DNA of 64,000 bases from Unio delphinus (GCA_029339505.1 JAQISU010000119.1:541001-605000), one strand, 5' to 3'; positions 36,380 through 47,921 are shown, counted from the stretch's first letter. The notes: generated from the letters alone by a model not told the origin. A program made the numbers and translations.

Positions 36380-37448
36380 GATATGTGATGCATAGAGTTC
36401 GTTTCCGTAGATTATCAGAAATAGGGCCATAGGGCCATCTACCAATACTATAAATCATTGATAGTAACAATGTCCGTATGTGTGTTTTCATTTCTTTTTT
36501 TCCGCTTTTTTTCCGCTTCTTGGTACGTTATTACGAGATTTGGTGCTAATATATGCAATATTGGGGTGTCTTGGGGTGGTCTTGGGGTGTTTAGAGAGAC
36601 CGCAGGGTCGAGTAAAATGGTGTTTGCCTCCACCCTACATACGCGTGATATGTAAATTAAAACGCTGCACAAAGTTCTACGAAGACTTAACACAGATTTT
36701 AAAGAATACAAGCAAGTAGAACTCATCGTAGTCCATCATTTCCACACATAGGACACACTTCTCAACACCTCTATACAATAATATTTCATGTTATGAACCA
36801 TGCTGATCAAAATGCGTGTTTATCTTCCATGAACATTGCGCAATTTCAACATGGCAGAGGCTGTTACCTGACCCTCATAACAAAGAGTAATAGAGTGGAA
36901 AGCTCTTAGGGAACCAGACTATCAATACTAGTGTCAATACAATAAATCCAAGAATATCCGAATGCAAACTCAGCACTTACAGACTGCACTTGTCTAGACG
37001 TAAAAATTTCTCTAATGTCACAAGCTGGACGAAGTGTGGTGAGCTGTTTTGAAAATTTAACTATTCTTGAATACAACTGGCTTAAGTTGGAAATTAGAAG
37101 ACGCAGTTAGGATAAACTAGCAGGGTTGGAATTACCGATGTGTGCGGACTAATGTCTTCCCTTGTGTTATATTGTTACAGGTTAGGCCCCACCCACCATC
37201 CATTGATTCATGGAAGGATACTCCTAATTTACTTTGTAACGAGTCCCTATGATATGAATGACTGACAGCGCCACCTGTTTTTGAACTAGCACTGTGAGCA
37301 CCCCATTAACTAAGTTGAAAGATAAATCAGAGACCAGTCTATTTCATGTTACGGTAACAGTGCATACGCAAAGGTAATACTCAACATTGGAGCACAGATC
37401 TTAGTATAGTAGACGTCCGAATTCACCGAAAAGTTCGAATCGATCCTA

Positions 37449-37515
37449 ATGCTGCAGAAGCTATACTGTTCAATATCAGACCTGCCATTGTGGACGCTTG
37501 GCTTCACTAAGACAG
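37449..37515 (+). CDS. Weak candidate first exon
   Basis: An ATG followed by 22 codons ends at a strong donor (GACAG then GTAAGA). There is no partner exon I can prove. The next plausible plus-strand acceptor is that of the two-exon gene at 57777, beyond the Maverick. Confidence 0.2.
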
Positions 37516-37874
37516 GTAAGAGATCTGTATCTCTGTAATTAACTCAATTTCGCTGTAGTTTGTGTCACTATCCTCTCAAGTTCAATCGTATACTTATCTT
37601 TGAAATTGTTTATTTTGCACAAAGAATAAGAATCATTTAATCTCTTCATACTTTTCAAATTTACAACTATACATTGTATCGTCATTGTAGACCCCCCCCC
37701 CCCATTTTGTTGACATAATTAATGGACGACCCCTTTCCAGTGATCGTGGCCAATGATTTTCACTATGAATATGCTATTATGTTTTGTCTGCTATCTACAT
37801 ATTGTGTCTGGACGGCCTTTGTGTGATCAAATGTTTTCTTTTATTTACTTGATGTTTATTTATGAATAGAATGT

Positions 37875-37878
<4 letters not shown>

Positions 37879-37932
<54 letters not shown>
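37879..37932. repeat. (TA)n microsatellite, about 27 units
   Basis: An uninterrupted TA tract. Confidence 0.98.
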
Positions 37933-37936
<4 letters not shown>

Positions 37937-38349
37937 TATATGCAAAAATTTGATTTAACTTAAATTTAGAATGAATTTAAAAACTCTTTCGTTGTAAATG
38001 TATCACATGCTTTTTTCTGGGCAGTATTCAGGTAAATCATGCCACCGGTTAGCTGCCTCCTAAGAGGTTATTTGTGGACTTTTTCTTTATTAACTTATCA
38101 TTTTTAGATGTTTAATAATTAAAACATGATCTTAATGACAATCCCAAGATTTTATGACTTGAATTACCGACCCTCCCCAAATTATTGATCATTTACACAT
38201 AATAATAATAATAAATTATATAATGAGGACTTTGTATATCACCTATTTTTTAGAAGCTCAAAGCGTTTTACAACATATATACATGTAATCAGAAAATACA
38301 CAGTGGAATTAGAAAACATAACAAAATGCTAAAAAATATGTAAGGTAGG

Positions 38350-38909
38350 AAACATTATTAGGTCTTTAAGTTTGTTCTTGCAGTCGAAAAAGGTGAGTTT
38401 TAAGAGCACTTTTAAAAGGGATCACTGTCTTTGTGTCTAATTTCAATTAGCAATTCATTCCACATTGCTGGGCCCTGGTATGCAAAAAGAAGATTGTCCA
38501 TATGACTTCAATTTCATTGTGTGAATGTTGTCAGAAATGGAGCGTATCAGCCGTATGTATATTGCTGGTGTATACACATCAGAGGCCAGATAGGTATGCT
38601 GGACTGGAGTCTCTCATTGAAACATAGCACAAAAATCAAATGGTGTGTTTGATTCTGGATCGAATGGATAGCCAGTGTATGGTACAGAGCAGCAGGGAGG
38701 TGTGCTCTGAACGTGATAATCAAAGGATGATCATAGCAGCTGTGTTGTGACTTTTGGAAGTTGCTGGAGACAAACCTGACAGAAATGAGTTGCAATAGTC
38801 CAGTCTTGAAAGTACTAATGAACACACAAGTGTTTTAAGTGGCATAATCTGAAAGATATTTGCAGATGGGGCTGATGTGCCTCAGCTCAAGAAATGCAGC
38901 CTTGCATAT
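38350..38909 (-). pseudogene. CR1/L2-type LINE, C-terminal end of the RT ORF
   Basis: Reading leftward over several frames: LRHISPICKYLSDYA, then a decayed LDYCN-like segment with LLQLI..., LPAALYHT near 38690, and KSALKTHLF near 38400. This order is typical of the end of CR1/L2/Rex-type reverse transcriptase ORFs. It is the downstream half of a LINE split by the Maverick; the upstream half is at 55205-55984. Confidence 0.8.
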
Positions 38910-38914
38910 GTTCA

Positions 38915-39228
38915 AGCAGCAGAGGGGGTGAATCCGACATCTCTAATTGGGTTTAGATTTTAAGCAAAATATTTTAAGCCTCCTTTTGCCAAATGGAGCC
39001 TTAACGATTTTAGAGCTCTATTTGTCAAATTAGGGGTTTCTCAAAACCAAAAAAAAAATGTAAGAAGAGGATAAATCGGACAAACCATTACAGGCGACTT
39101 TTTTTTGGTAATCCAAATCTTTCTTATAAATGCTTAATAGAAGCGTCCATTTGGCAAACAGAATTTAAAATTAAAAAAAACGACGCCATAGTCATTGTCA
39201 CCACCCCGTTGCTGCTAACGGGTAAACA
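38915..39228. repeat. Left terminal inverted repeat of the Maverick
   Basis: About 310 bp, inverted relative to 54885-55199. Near-identical over the outer 220 bp, with indels and substitutions inside; both arms end with the GTTGCTGCTAA block. The ATPase stop codon lies at its inner edge. Confidence 0.95.
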
Positions 39229-39882
39229 AAATTAGCTATAGATACGATCCAATCCAATTTGATAGGATCGTGTATGTTTATCTTGATAAATCCGTGAGGG
39301 GTTGCTCTTGCAATGCTGAAGAAATTTTGAAATCGATTATAATCCATGTCAGAACACCACGTTTGCCAGATATTTCGTAACGTATAAATATCAACACCGT
39401 TAAACACGCATAACAAATTACAATTATCCCTGATAACTTTTGGTATTTGTGTATAACGTTGAGTTACATATATCACGTCGGAGTTTTTTGTGACGTCCTC
39501 ATGAAAATATCCTAGCTGTTTTTTTTTGATTATCAAACATTACATCATTGTACACGACGAGATTATTAATGGATCCATCCAAGTCCTCCACGGATGGAGC
39601 GTCGTCAACATCTGTGATAAACTCAATTACACTTCCACCATAAGATTCTGAGACCGCTTCGTCGTAATCTTTTAGCACTTGATAACAATGTTGATCATCT
39701 ACGCTCAGAGCAATCAAATACAATTTATCCCAGGTAAGATACTTCATTATCATCGTTAACAGCAATTGGGTTTTACCACTTCCGGAAGGTCCAATGATAA
39801 TCATTCTGATAGAGTTTGGCAGCATCGGATGATGTTTTACTGGTTGTTGTTTTTTCAACGCGAAGAAATCGATCACTTCCAT
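39198..39882 (-). pseudogene. Genome-packaging ATPase (FtsK/HerA-type), one frameshift
   Basis: This family of P-loop ATPases pumps viral DNA into the capsid. ATG is at 39882 (MEVIDFFALKK). Walker A is GPSGSGKT at residues 31-38, and a Walker-B-like LVVYND lies near residue 109. The frame breaks in a run of nine T at 39519-39527, and the C-terminal part follows in the next frame (GYFHEDV, YVTQRYTQIPKVIRDNCN, CVFNGVD). Total length near 225 residues is normal for Maverick ATPases. It is divergent from the DUF5679 gene, with only 25 bp between start codons, so promoters must overlap. The homopolymer break may be an assembly error. Confidence 0.9.
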
Positions 39883-39907
39883 TTGTTGTTATAACATAAA
39901 TATAATT
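39883..39907. promoter_or_regulatory. Divergent 25-bp AT-rich promoter gap
   Basis: Separates the ATPase start (minus) from the zinc-ribbon start (plus). It holds TATAACATAAATATAATT, with TATA-like words readable in both directions. Confidence 0.45.
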
Positions 39908-40449
39908 ATGGCTTTATATTGTGTTAAATGTAAGAAACCTAAACCGACTATTGACCCAACGACTGTTACCACAAAAAATAACAGAGAAGCGGTCACCGGC
40001 AAGTGTGAAATATGCGGTACAAAAAAATATCGATTTGTTAAAAATTCTCTGAAGGAGAATTCAAAACATTTTCAAAAAAAAAAGGAGGTGATATCGCCAC
40101 TAAGTTAGCTAAACTCCCAGGGTTACCATGGAGGAAGTATCCAGGTGAAAAACACCTTCCAGGGTATAGTTATTGTGGACCGGGAACGCGATTAGATATC
40201 AGACTTGATAGTCATGATAATCCTAACCCGGGAGAAAATCCGATAAATGCTATCGATGAAGCATGTTGGAAACATGATATAGCTTACCTGAGCGGTGATT
40301 TACAACAGCGTCATCTCGCAGATGTGAAATTAATTCATGCGTTGAATTCTATCACTGGAAACACTAGTGTTTCATTCAAAGAAAAATTGGCTTCATGGTT
40401 GATAAAATCCGCCATGAAAGATAAATTGATGTTAGGTGCGGGTAATTAA
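39908..40449 (+). pseudogene. DUF5679 zinc-ribbon followed by PLA2-like domain, frameshifted
   Basis: The first 40 residues (YCVKCKKPKP ... GKCEICGTKKYRF) form a four-Cys zinc ribbon of DUF5679 type. The frame breaks at a run of ten A (40074-40083). From 40084 the next frame encodes about 120 residues resembling the parvovirus VP1-type secreted phospholipase A2: the calcium-loop motif YCGPGT and the catalytic DEACWKHDIAY, in which the His-Asp pair is present. In parvoviruses this enzyme breaches endosomal membranes; the same role here is inference. Related Maverick/adintovirus genes join both parts, so I read this as one gene. Its stop (40447-40449) lies just before the integrase start. Confidence 0.85.
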
Positions 40450-40456
40450 TAACAGC

Positions 40457-41393
40457 ATGGAATCTATTTATTATTCTCCGAGAGGATACTGGAGAGGTAA
40501 GGCAGCAATCAGTAAACTCGCTAGCGCTGCAAAAGTAAAAAATACTACAGCGGCGAATTGGTTATCCAAACAGGCGATATGGCAAATTTATCTACCGCGG
40601 CCTAAACAAATTAACTACTCGCATTTTGATGTGACAGTTCCTAATGAAGTTCATCAAGCTGATATATTATTTCTGCCGCTTGACAAAGGTTACAAATACG
40701 CGTTAACCGTAGTTGATATTGCGAGTCGATACAAACAAGCAGAGCCGCTAAGGACAAAATCATCAACTGAAGTGGCTTCTGCATTTGAAAGGATTTATCA
40801 AAGGGGTCCTCTGCACTGGCCAAATCTATTACAAGTTGATCCTGGCAAGGAATTTCAGGGTGTAGTGTTATCAACAATGAAACATCATAATGTCACCATA
40901 CGACGAGGACATACTGCACTACATCGCGATCAGGCAATTGTTGAACGATTTAATCGGACACTTGCTGAGCGGTTATTTGGATATCAATACGCAAAGGAAT
41001 TTATCCAGGATAAATGATCTCGTGAATGGGTCAAGAGATTACCAGGTGTAGTTACCGCGCTGAATAAAGAGATTACTAGAACAATCAACATGAAACCTAA
41101 CAACGCGATTAAAAAGAAGTATATACCCGTACAACCACAAAAAGATTTCAAAGAACAAATTCTTGGTAATGTCACTGTAAGGTACTTATACGAACCAGGA
41201 GAGCTTGAAGGTGGTAAAAAAAGAGCTACTGATCCTATTTGGAGTGTCACCGTACATAAAAATATCTAGTATAACACGGTCTACGGGTAGACCAGCAATC
41301 TATAAACTGGATTCAACTGCTCCTCAGCGAGGATTTACTCGACAACAATTACAGGTAATTCCCGCTGATATCAACCAGCACAATATCATTTAA
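40457..41393 (+). pseudogene. Retroviral-type (rve, DDE) integrase, interrupted
   Basis: I prefer the ATG at 40457 (MESIYYSPRGYWRG), with conserved sequence from there; an in-frame ATG at 40436 lies upstream. It shows an N-terminal helical zinc-binding-like region, then the catalytic core with D69 (HQADIL), D128 (LQVDPGKEF) and E163 (IVERFNR), a DDE arrangement with 34 residues between the last two. A TGA at 41015-41017 interrupts, and the frame continues to about 41270 (NMKPNNAIKKK, DPIWSVTV). A shift then leads to the C-terminal chromo-like tail (RPAIYKLDST, RGFTRQQLQVIPADI), ending at 41393. The enzyme joins the linear genome to host DNA, giving the GTTCA duplication. Confidence 0.92.
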
Positions 41394-44300
41394 CACTAAA
41401 TTCTGCTTTTCACGTTGTCCAGGAATATCAACTTCGATATTCTGCTTTCGTGTATCCGAAAGTCTATAACAGAGTGGTACTGGAAGTGTTGCAAATTTAC
41501 ATTTATGTAATTCAAATAATTTCATCTGAAGTGTGTCTCTGACTATTTTTCTACTTGCTACTATCAAATCGTTTGGTCTCCATACCTTCCAAAAATCATT
41601 CATGGGAGTTTCTGAAATTATTTCACGAGCTATTTCACATTGGATTCTATCCGGTTGTAATCTGATTAATTGTTTAAACTCGCGTAATTGTTCATCAAGT
41701 GATCTATGGTCGGTATTAATCTCTTCGCAATAGTCTACGTGTGATTTTAACCAATCATGTGGGGATAAACCAACAAATGGTGGTGGTTGACCATGATCGC
41801 CGCACATAATAATTTTTGTTGTTTTCGTTGATAACCATTCAAGGAATATTTGTAATATTTTCAATGATACCGTGCATATTTCACCCCATATAATGACATC
41901 AGGGATAAATTTCTCACCCATTCGATCAGGAGTCCATTTGTCACCTTTCCATCAAAAGAAACTGTGATAAGTACAAGCATTTACCCCACGCTGTATCATC
42001 TCTCTTGCAAGTCTATGAGTTGGTGTTAGCACAATCATATTTGATTTGGAAACATCGTTTCTATGAAATAATTCAGTCACACGAGTTGTCTTTCTTGACC
42101 TACCACAGCCGTTCAAATAAATAGTTTTATATCTACATACAGGATCAGATATCAGTGGTGCATTAGAAAATTCTGATAATTGGTTGCTTTTCAAATATTT
42201 ATCGTCCATCGTAACATCAGCAGATTTACAATATTCGTGTAGCGTCTCCTTTTTAAATCTCCAACATCCCCACGCTTCCTCCGGGGATGTGAATTCAGCC
42301 ACTGCTGATCTGTATTTGTTGTGTATATACATCGAATCAGTGGCTACTCTAACCGCAGTATTAGGAAATCTATTTATCATCGAAAATAGATTAATAGCAG
42401 AATAACTAAGCAAAGATGATCTTAAATGTTTATATTGGGAACTATATCCATCACAGTAGGTAACAATTGTACCCAACTTAGTCCCATTGGATAGAAAAGC
42501 ATCTTTACGAGTTACAAGTTTTCCATGTTTCGTTAAATCTGCTATGATAAAATCGTATTCAGCGCTGTCTATGATCAACCGCGAAGAGTATTTTGCATTG
42601 TCATATCTTCCACCTTGAGTAAATTTACCGATTATTCTACGTCCAAAATCTTATGCTAGTCCATTTTCAATTTCAAATAACTGCCTAGACCAATCCATGA
42701 TTTGTTGTTCATTGAAAATCTCCGATTTTCCATTCGAAGAATTTCCATCAGGAAATTGTTTTCATTGTTCGCTAATTATACTATCTAGATCGGGTTGTGG
42801 TAGCCAAACTTCTTTCTGAGCTCGATAACACACAATTGCTTCGGAAATAATCAGCTATATCAGCATACCACAATCAATCATGTATCTCAATAACACAATT
42901 GGCATCCAGTGTTTTTCAGACATATGTCTACCAATCCAAACATAACTACATGGATGTAATCCTGTAGCTAATTCAAATGATATCACACGAGCGAATCCAG
43001 TTAAATCAAAATCAGGCAATGGGCCCTTAACCGAAACACGAGTCATTTCATGTGTGGGGTGTCCCAATCGTTTAAAGTATTTAGCACATTCTCCATATCC
43101 TAGAAAACTCCCTGGATAACACGCAGATATATCAATTGAAATCATACCCACGCGGTGGTATTTTGTATTCCACAGTCCTCCATGGCCGAAATCAAGACAG
43201 CTTGATTTAACATCCAATAAATAATCACTTCGTGTTGGACGCCATGAGTTCTTTTCTCGTGCAAAATGAGCTACCACTGATTGAATCGTAAAACTATCCG
43301 TGAGTAGTTTTTCATGGAAATTATTCGAGTTTTTACATGAGTATTTTACAGCGGTATTTTTCATCCTCGAGTGTAACTCTTCAGTGCGATATAATTCTCC
43401 ATTCGGTCTTACAAATTGATCAAATCCTGATTCGAAATCTTCAGCGCTGCGAAGTAGCCACACTGAAACAGGATCATCTTTACACAATGCATGAATAGCA
43501 TCGAATAACTTCTCTTCGTGGAACACATCCTTACAAAACTCCTCAGGGATATATCTTACGATTCTATCTCGTGGAAATACATTTACTGCAGGTGTCCACG
43601 CGTGTTCATTATGATCAATAATTTCAATTGGAGCTCCTTCTGATTTATTTTTTGATTCGTGTAATACTTCTCCGGTTATCATCGCTTCCGATATTGGAAA
43701 TCTTAATGACGTTTCTAATTTGGTTATATCTTGAATTGTTGCCCCGTGCTCCTTCACTGTCAATCCCCATTCGGTTATTTTTTTTACGTCGTTGTTCAGT
43801 TAATTTATTTCCCCGGGATGCATTCATGAAGTGTTCCATTACTCGTTCTGCTACACAATTGAGTAGTAAAGCCACTGACACCGTTTTCATTGGTGCTAGT
43901 TTTTCAATACTTGGCTTATCATTTAGCGGATATATTCCATAAACAACTGCTGTTACAGGATAAGATTTCTCGTAGTATGGTTTGTCAATTCCGGTTAGAA
44001 TTCCTGGTCTGGAATCTCGACTAACAATGACAGTTTTTTATCTTTGAGAATTGGTTCAAAGTTATCTCTTATAATCCATTTTCCATCGTCTGCGATAATG
44101 AATTTCATTCTAAAAAAATACTTTTTTCCCAAGATGTGAAATTATCTCAGCTGCTCTTTTGTCGTTCATGGTAGCATCGATTATGGGTAAATTGACATCA
44201 TCATGTATAATTCGAAATGTCAACCACGTATGAGATGCTCCATCGCGCTTAAATTCATTAAAACAGTCGCTGATTTTACTCAACACGGTTCTATCGTCTA

Positions 44301-44403
44301 TTAGACTTTTTGGTATATCAGAGATTCTATCGAGATTAAATCTAGCATTTTTCCAAGGCGTAATTTTCAATAATCTCTCGTATTCCTTCATATTATAATT
44401 CAT
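41349..44403 (-). pseudogene. Protein-primed family-B DNA polymerase with C-terminal SF1 helicase domain, broken
   Basis: Starts at 44403 (MNYNMKEYERLLKITPWKN). Coding passes through three frames up to 43760 (breaks near 44110, 44020 and the T8 run at 43778-43785). Polymerase motif A is SIDISACYPGSF (about 43130). Motif C is in VATDSMYIHN (about 42330), where the usual DTDS is ATDS. After it comes a P-loop reading LNGCGRSRKTT, a degraded Walker A; then LTPTHRLAREM, a Walker-B-like IIWGEICTVS with D changed to G, and CGDHGQPPP, typical of SF1 helicases. In-frame stops: TGA 42762-42764, TAA 42651-42653, TGA 41952-41954. The polymerase-helicase fusion is seen in some Maverick lineages. This copy cannot be functional. 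Confidence 0.88.
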
Positions 44404-44444
44404 ATTATAATTAAAACAAGTATTTAAATAGAGTTTTTTATATA
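44404..44444. promoter_or_regulatory. Divergent 41-bp AT-rich promoter gap
   Basis: Lies between the polymerase start and the Cys-rich gene. Contains TATTTAAATA and TTTTTTATATAATG, TATA-like in both directions. Confidence 0.45.
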
Positions 44445-44807
44445 ATGAATCATTGCAAATGGCTCATGATTGGATCAGTAACCCCGTGTAACAAATCATG
44501 CAGAAATGAGTTCTGTGGGTATCATATGCAAAGTTTTCGTTGGGGAAGCCTTGGTCCGCTACCCTGCATACGATGTGGGGTAGGGGTTAGAGGAATATCA
44601 CAGTTATGTCTCGGTTGTGGTGGTAAACGATATAGAGAGTTGAAGCGCTATTACGATAAACGAGTTAAAAACGGAATAGGATTTTCAATCAAAGATTCCA
44701 TCAATGAATCTGACAGCGTCAACGACAAGATCATAAGAACTCCCCACGATTACGTTCAGAGATTTTCAAAGAATATATCTCAACCAAATAATGAATTAGA
44801 CAAATAA
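44445..44807 (+). CDS. Cys-rich zinc-ribbon-like small protein
   Basis: 120 residues, intact. Cysteines at 4, 15, 19 and 24 with H27, then a CxxC-x10-CxxC ribbon (C41, C44, C55, C58), followed by a basic stretch (KRYRELKRYYDKRVK) and a polar tail. No family name can be given. A zinc-binding early or regulatory protein is a fair guess from its place beside the polymerase. It is one of the few genes in the element with no break. Confidence 0.75.
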   Translation: MNHCKWLMIGSVTPCNKSCRNEFCGYHMQSFRWGSLGPLPCIRCGVGVRGISQLCLGCGGKRYRELKRYYDKRVKNGIGFSIKDSINESDSVNDKIIRTPHDYVQRFSKNISQPNNELDK

Positions 44808-44813
44808 AGTATT

Positions 44814-44987
44814 ATGTATATAAATGAACCAAGAATTTCAACCGAGGAGATAATATTTCAGTGTATGAAAAGCGCCGGTAGGTATTATGATATTTGTATA
44901 TCCTCAGTACGACTTGTTGCAGAGGGAATAACCAAGACGGCGATTTCCAGAAAAAAAGGACAAAAAATTCAGTTTACTTATATATAA
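44814..44987 (+). CDS. Small basic ORF downstream of the Cys-rich gene
   Basis: 57 codons (MYINEPRISTEEIIFQ ... SRKKGQKIQFTYI), beginning six bases after the previous stop. It is helical and basic. Tight spacing and strand suggest co-expression. No homologue is recognised. Confidence 0.45.
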   Translation: MYINEPRISTEEIIFQCMKSAGRYYDICISSVRLVAEGITKTAISRKKGQKIQFTYI

Positions 44988-45284
44988 CTATGTAATTTTG
45001 CATTCATTAAGGGGAATAACTCCTTTAGGTATATTACGGCCTAACACAGTTACGGATCTTAAACACTGTCACCTAATTTCTGATTGGTTGGTTTCGTTAT
45101 CATGAATCTCAACAGGATATATTCAATTATTCACTTTTTGTAGAAAACGAATCAAATACGCAGTCTTTACAACAATTCGTATTCGTTGGTAGATTAACAA
45201 CATGGAAGTATAATAGTTTATGCAGTGGGTTGGGGTAGTTTTTAGTAAGTTAAGCTCCAAGTAAGTTTAAGTAAGTAGTAAGCT

Positions 45285-45403
45285 CCAAGTAAGTTAAATT
45301 AGGTGGATTTTTCACTATAAGACTTCCCGGAGAAACATCCGGGGAAAACGTATACTGGTATATGATATATCCTTGATTGGCGTTATTTGATTTTGAAGTA
45401 TTA
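45285..45403. repeat. 119-bp duplicate of the penton-like gene
   Basis: Near-identical to 45986-46104 (offset 701), which codes for the NTSKSNNANQGYIIYQYTF part of the penton-like protein. The frame 45250-45492 is only this fragment out of context. Confidence 0.9.
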
Positions 45404-45524
45404 AGGTAGTTTTTAGTGATCTCTTTTTTTGTAGCTCTGAAATCGTAAATGAAAAATCTTTTCAAGATTTTCATCGTAAACGATTTCAACAAAGATTTCC
45501 ATGAAAATTCTTTCAGAATTTCAA

Positions 45525-45815
45525 TTAGAAAATCTGTAAGATTTTTCTAAGATTTTCCACGGACAGGCATGAATGAGCGTATTGCATTATTTGATCACGG
45601 GTTAATCTCACTGCGGTTATAACGTTTTGTTGAAGCTGTAACAGTTGATAATCCGTCAATAAAAACTTCTCCGTGCCTAGGTTATCTATGACTATATCCA
45701 CGTAAAAATCCTTCGGATTTTCAAATTCACCTTGCATTTTCCCACTGAATATCTCTCTGATAGCGTGTTCAAGAAGATCTTTGTCATGAACTGATACTAG
45801 CATGTGCTGATACAT
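45525..45815 (-). CDS. Small conserved-looking virion-side protein, unknown
   Basis: 96 residues, MYQHMLVSVHDKDLLEHAIR, mixed strand and helix, intact. An AT-rich TATATAATTTAAATA box abuts the ATG. It follows the penton-like gene on the same strand. I do not recognise the family. Confidence 0.6.
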   Translation of the reverse strand: MYQHMLVSVHDKDLLEHAIREIFSGKMQGEFENPKDFYVDIVIDNLGTEKFLLTDYQLLQLQQNVITAVRLTRDQIMQYAHSCLSVENLRKILQIF

Positions 45816-45869
45816 TATTTAAATTATATAGTAATTTAAATCTAGATTTTCTAATTACTATGTAATTTT

Positions 45870-47921
45870 TCAATGAGATCTCACATCTAGCGTTATTTGT
45901 AATGTTTCTCCGCAAAGGTCAATCAAATTAAATTCTTGGTCGGTTATTGAAAAATTAATTCTGGTTATGAACGGATTAATGGGCCCCAAGTAAGTTAAAT
46001 TAGGTGGATTTTTCACTATAAGACTTCCCGGAGAAACATCCCGGGAAAACGTATACTGGTATATGATATATCCTTGATTGGCGTTATTTGATTTTGAAGT
46101 ATTAATTGAGAAACTCCCCAAGATTGCATCACAGATAACATGTATCGCAATAACAGATGATATATCAACGTTGCCGGGAGATCTGTGTTTGTTGTTGCGG
46201 TACACTGAATTCGTCGATGTTAAAATTTCCGTTGGTGGATTTATTTTAAACCATAACACGTGAATCTGTGGAAGGAATTCGTCAATGAGTTTTCTCAACG
46301 ATGCTTTTAACTCTGGTACATCCCAACCTGTAAATTTAACGAAGACTAAATTATCATCAGTGCGTGAAAACACTCTTTTGAATTTTTCTTTGTTTGGTGA
46401 TTTATCTTCATAGACATCATTGAGGAAGTTCATATCGGCGATAATTTGATTTAATTGTTGTTGTTGTTGTCTGATTGTATCACGTTGAGTTGTTAAATCG
46501 AGTAGTAGAGATCTTTGCAGATAATCTCGAAGTTGATTTAATTTTGTTTGAAATGTTTGCTTCATCGAGTTGAAAATCTCAATAAGGGATTTTTCTGTTA
46601 TTACAAATGTACCTTGATCGCCAAGAGCAAATCGCCATATTATTCTACCATACTCATTGTATTCGTATTTCTCAAGTGGATCAGTTTCTGTTCCGTCGTA
46701 GACGTCGTATGAATAGTTTTGATAAATATCTTGAGGTCGTAGAAAACTAATATCGAAGTTATAATTGATCTTTGGATCTATTGCTGGCAATTTATCATCG
46801 AAGAAATCAGATTTTTTAGGTTCCGGTAACGCATAATGAACCGCAGGAAGATTGTCCAGCCATGCTTGGCGAATCCGTGGGAAATTTTCATCAATGGCAT
46901 CGCTGAGTTTTTTATGCATTTCTGGTACGTTATATCCTGGAAATTTAAACGTGGGGATCTCTTCCTCGCGGATATTATAATGCGCTGCAAATTCTGTTCT
47001 CGTTGCAAAACGAATTATCTTTATAGATATTTTACCAGTGAGAGCCGCTTGAATCATTTGATAATTGTCAATTTCCATATCAGCGATAATTTGATTACAT
47101 ACTTCCACGTATTTGATTACCTCGGATCGGTTTGGTGGAATTGTACTGATAGCTGTTACCAAATAACCTAGAAATCGATTAAAATCGTTATTATTAAGTT
47201 GGAAAAACCCAGAAATACGGCCTATAGTATATCCATGCTCCGCTTTCTGTAAGAATAAACGAAATTCATCATCAGATTCTAAAGTATATGTTAATTTAGG
47301 TATACCATCAACATCACCAAGATTAAAACCATGATAATCCTCCTTCGTGGAAACATAGTCAGATTTCAATGGCTCGCGTGGTAGATTCTTTACGTCGACG
47401 GTGCCTGGAATAAATTCAGGATACCCCAATATGGTTCTAATTGAGCTATTGTATATATCTACGGCGTAGTCAGGTGAATTTACCTCGATGACCGTTGACA
47501 ACAGTGGCTCATGTCCTTTTATCTCAATGGGTTATTTATCAGTTTCATCCTTAACGTCGATTTTATTTGGTCCTGTGATTGCCTGGATGGATTCTATGAT
47601 TGCGTCATTGATATCTTCGATGTCATATGCACCAGTTGGTAGATGTATTGTATGTGTTTCTGGTTCGCTTTTTGTTCCATCTGGGTTAGTTTTTCTATAC
47701 GAAAATGTAAAACTGTTATTGGGAGGTTTATCATTAAATGGTGCTGATCTTACATTGGGCCAACTGTAGTAGCATCTTAATTGTGTTAGCACTATTTCAG
47801 ATACTGCCAACGGAGGATAAAATTCAACGCTGAATTCTGGGTTTTTCGTTACCACCGAGATTAACTTTGTTTTTGTCGTGGTAGTATTTGTTGCTATTCG
47901 TTGAAGCAGTTCTTGTGACAT
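45870..47921 (-). pseudogene. Penton-like minor capsid protein with large repeat-bearing insertion
   Basis: I choose the ATG at 47921 (MSQELLQRIATN). 683 codons with one in-frame TAA at 47532-47534. The first 150 and last 105 residues carry the recurring Maverick minor-capsid pattern: SWPNV, HLPTGAYDIEDIN, VDIYNSSIRTILGY; then VDISSVIAIHV, VSPGSLIVKNPPNLTYL, FNLIDLCGETLQI. This is probably a single jelly roll. Between them about 420 residues are inserted, with a Q-rich coiled coil (about 455-490) and a duplicated unit. Each copy has NQIIADM and then KF-x-G-[YW]-[ND]-VPE ... [IL]DE-x-x-P-x-I (KF near residues 326 and 529). The insertion would project from the penton; a receptor-binding or spike role is inference. 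Confidence 0.75.

Larger units (their letters stand above)
35432..38349. other. Non-coding DNA upstream of the Ig gene, with microsatellites
   Basis: Holds two long (TA)n tracts, a run of ten C near 37691 and one weak exon candidate. Little else is supported. It should include the Ig-gene 5' UTR and promoter. Confidence 0.4.

Noticed and set aside
36190..36445. Frames coding poly-(Ile-Tyr)
   Set aside because: They are translations of the (TA)n tract at 36303-36374.
39883..39907. Replication origin in the ATPase/zinc-ribbon gap
   Set aside because: Only AT-richness supports it; protein-primed elements of this type are expected to start replication at the terminal repeats.
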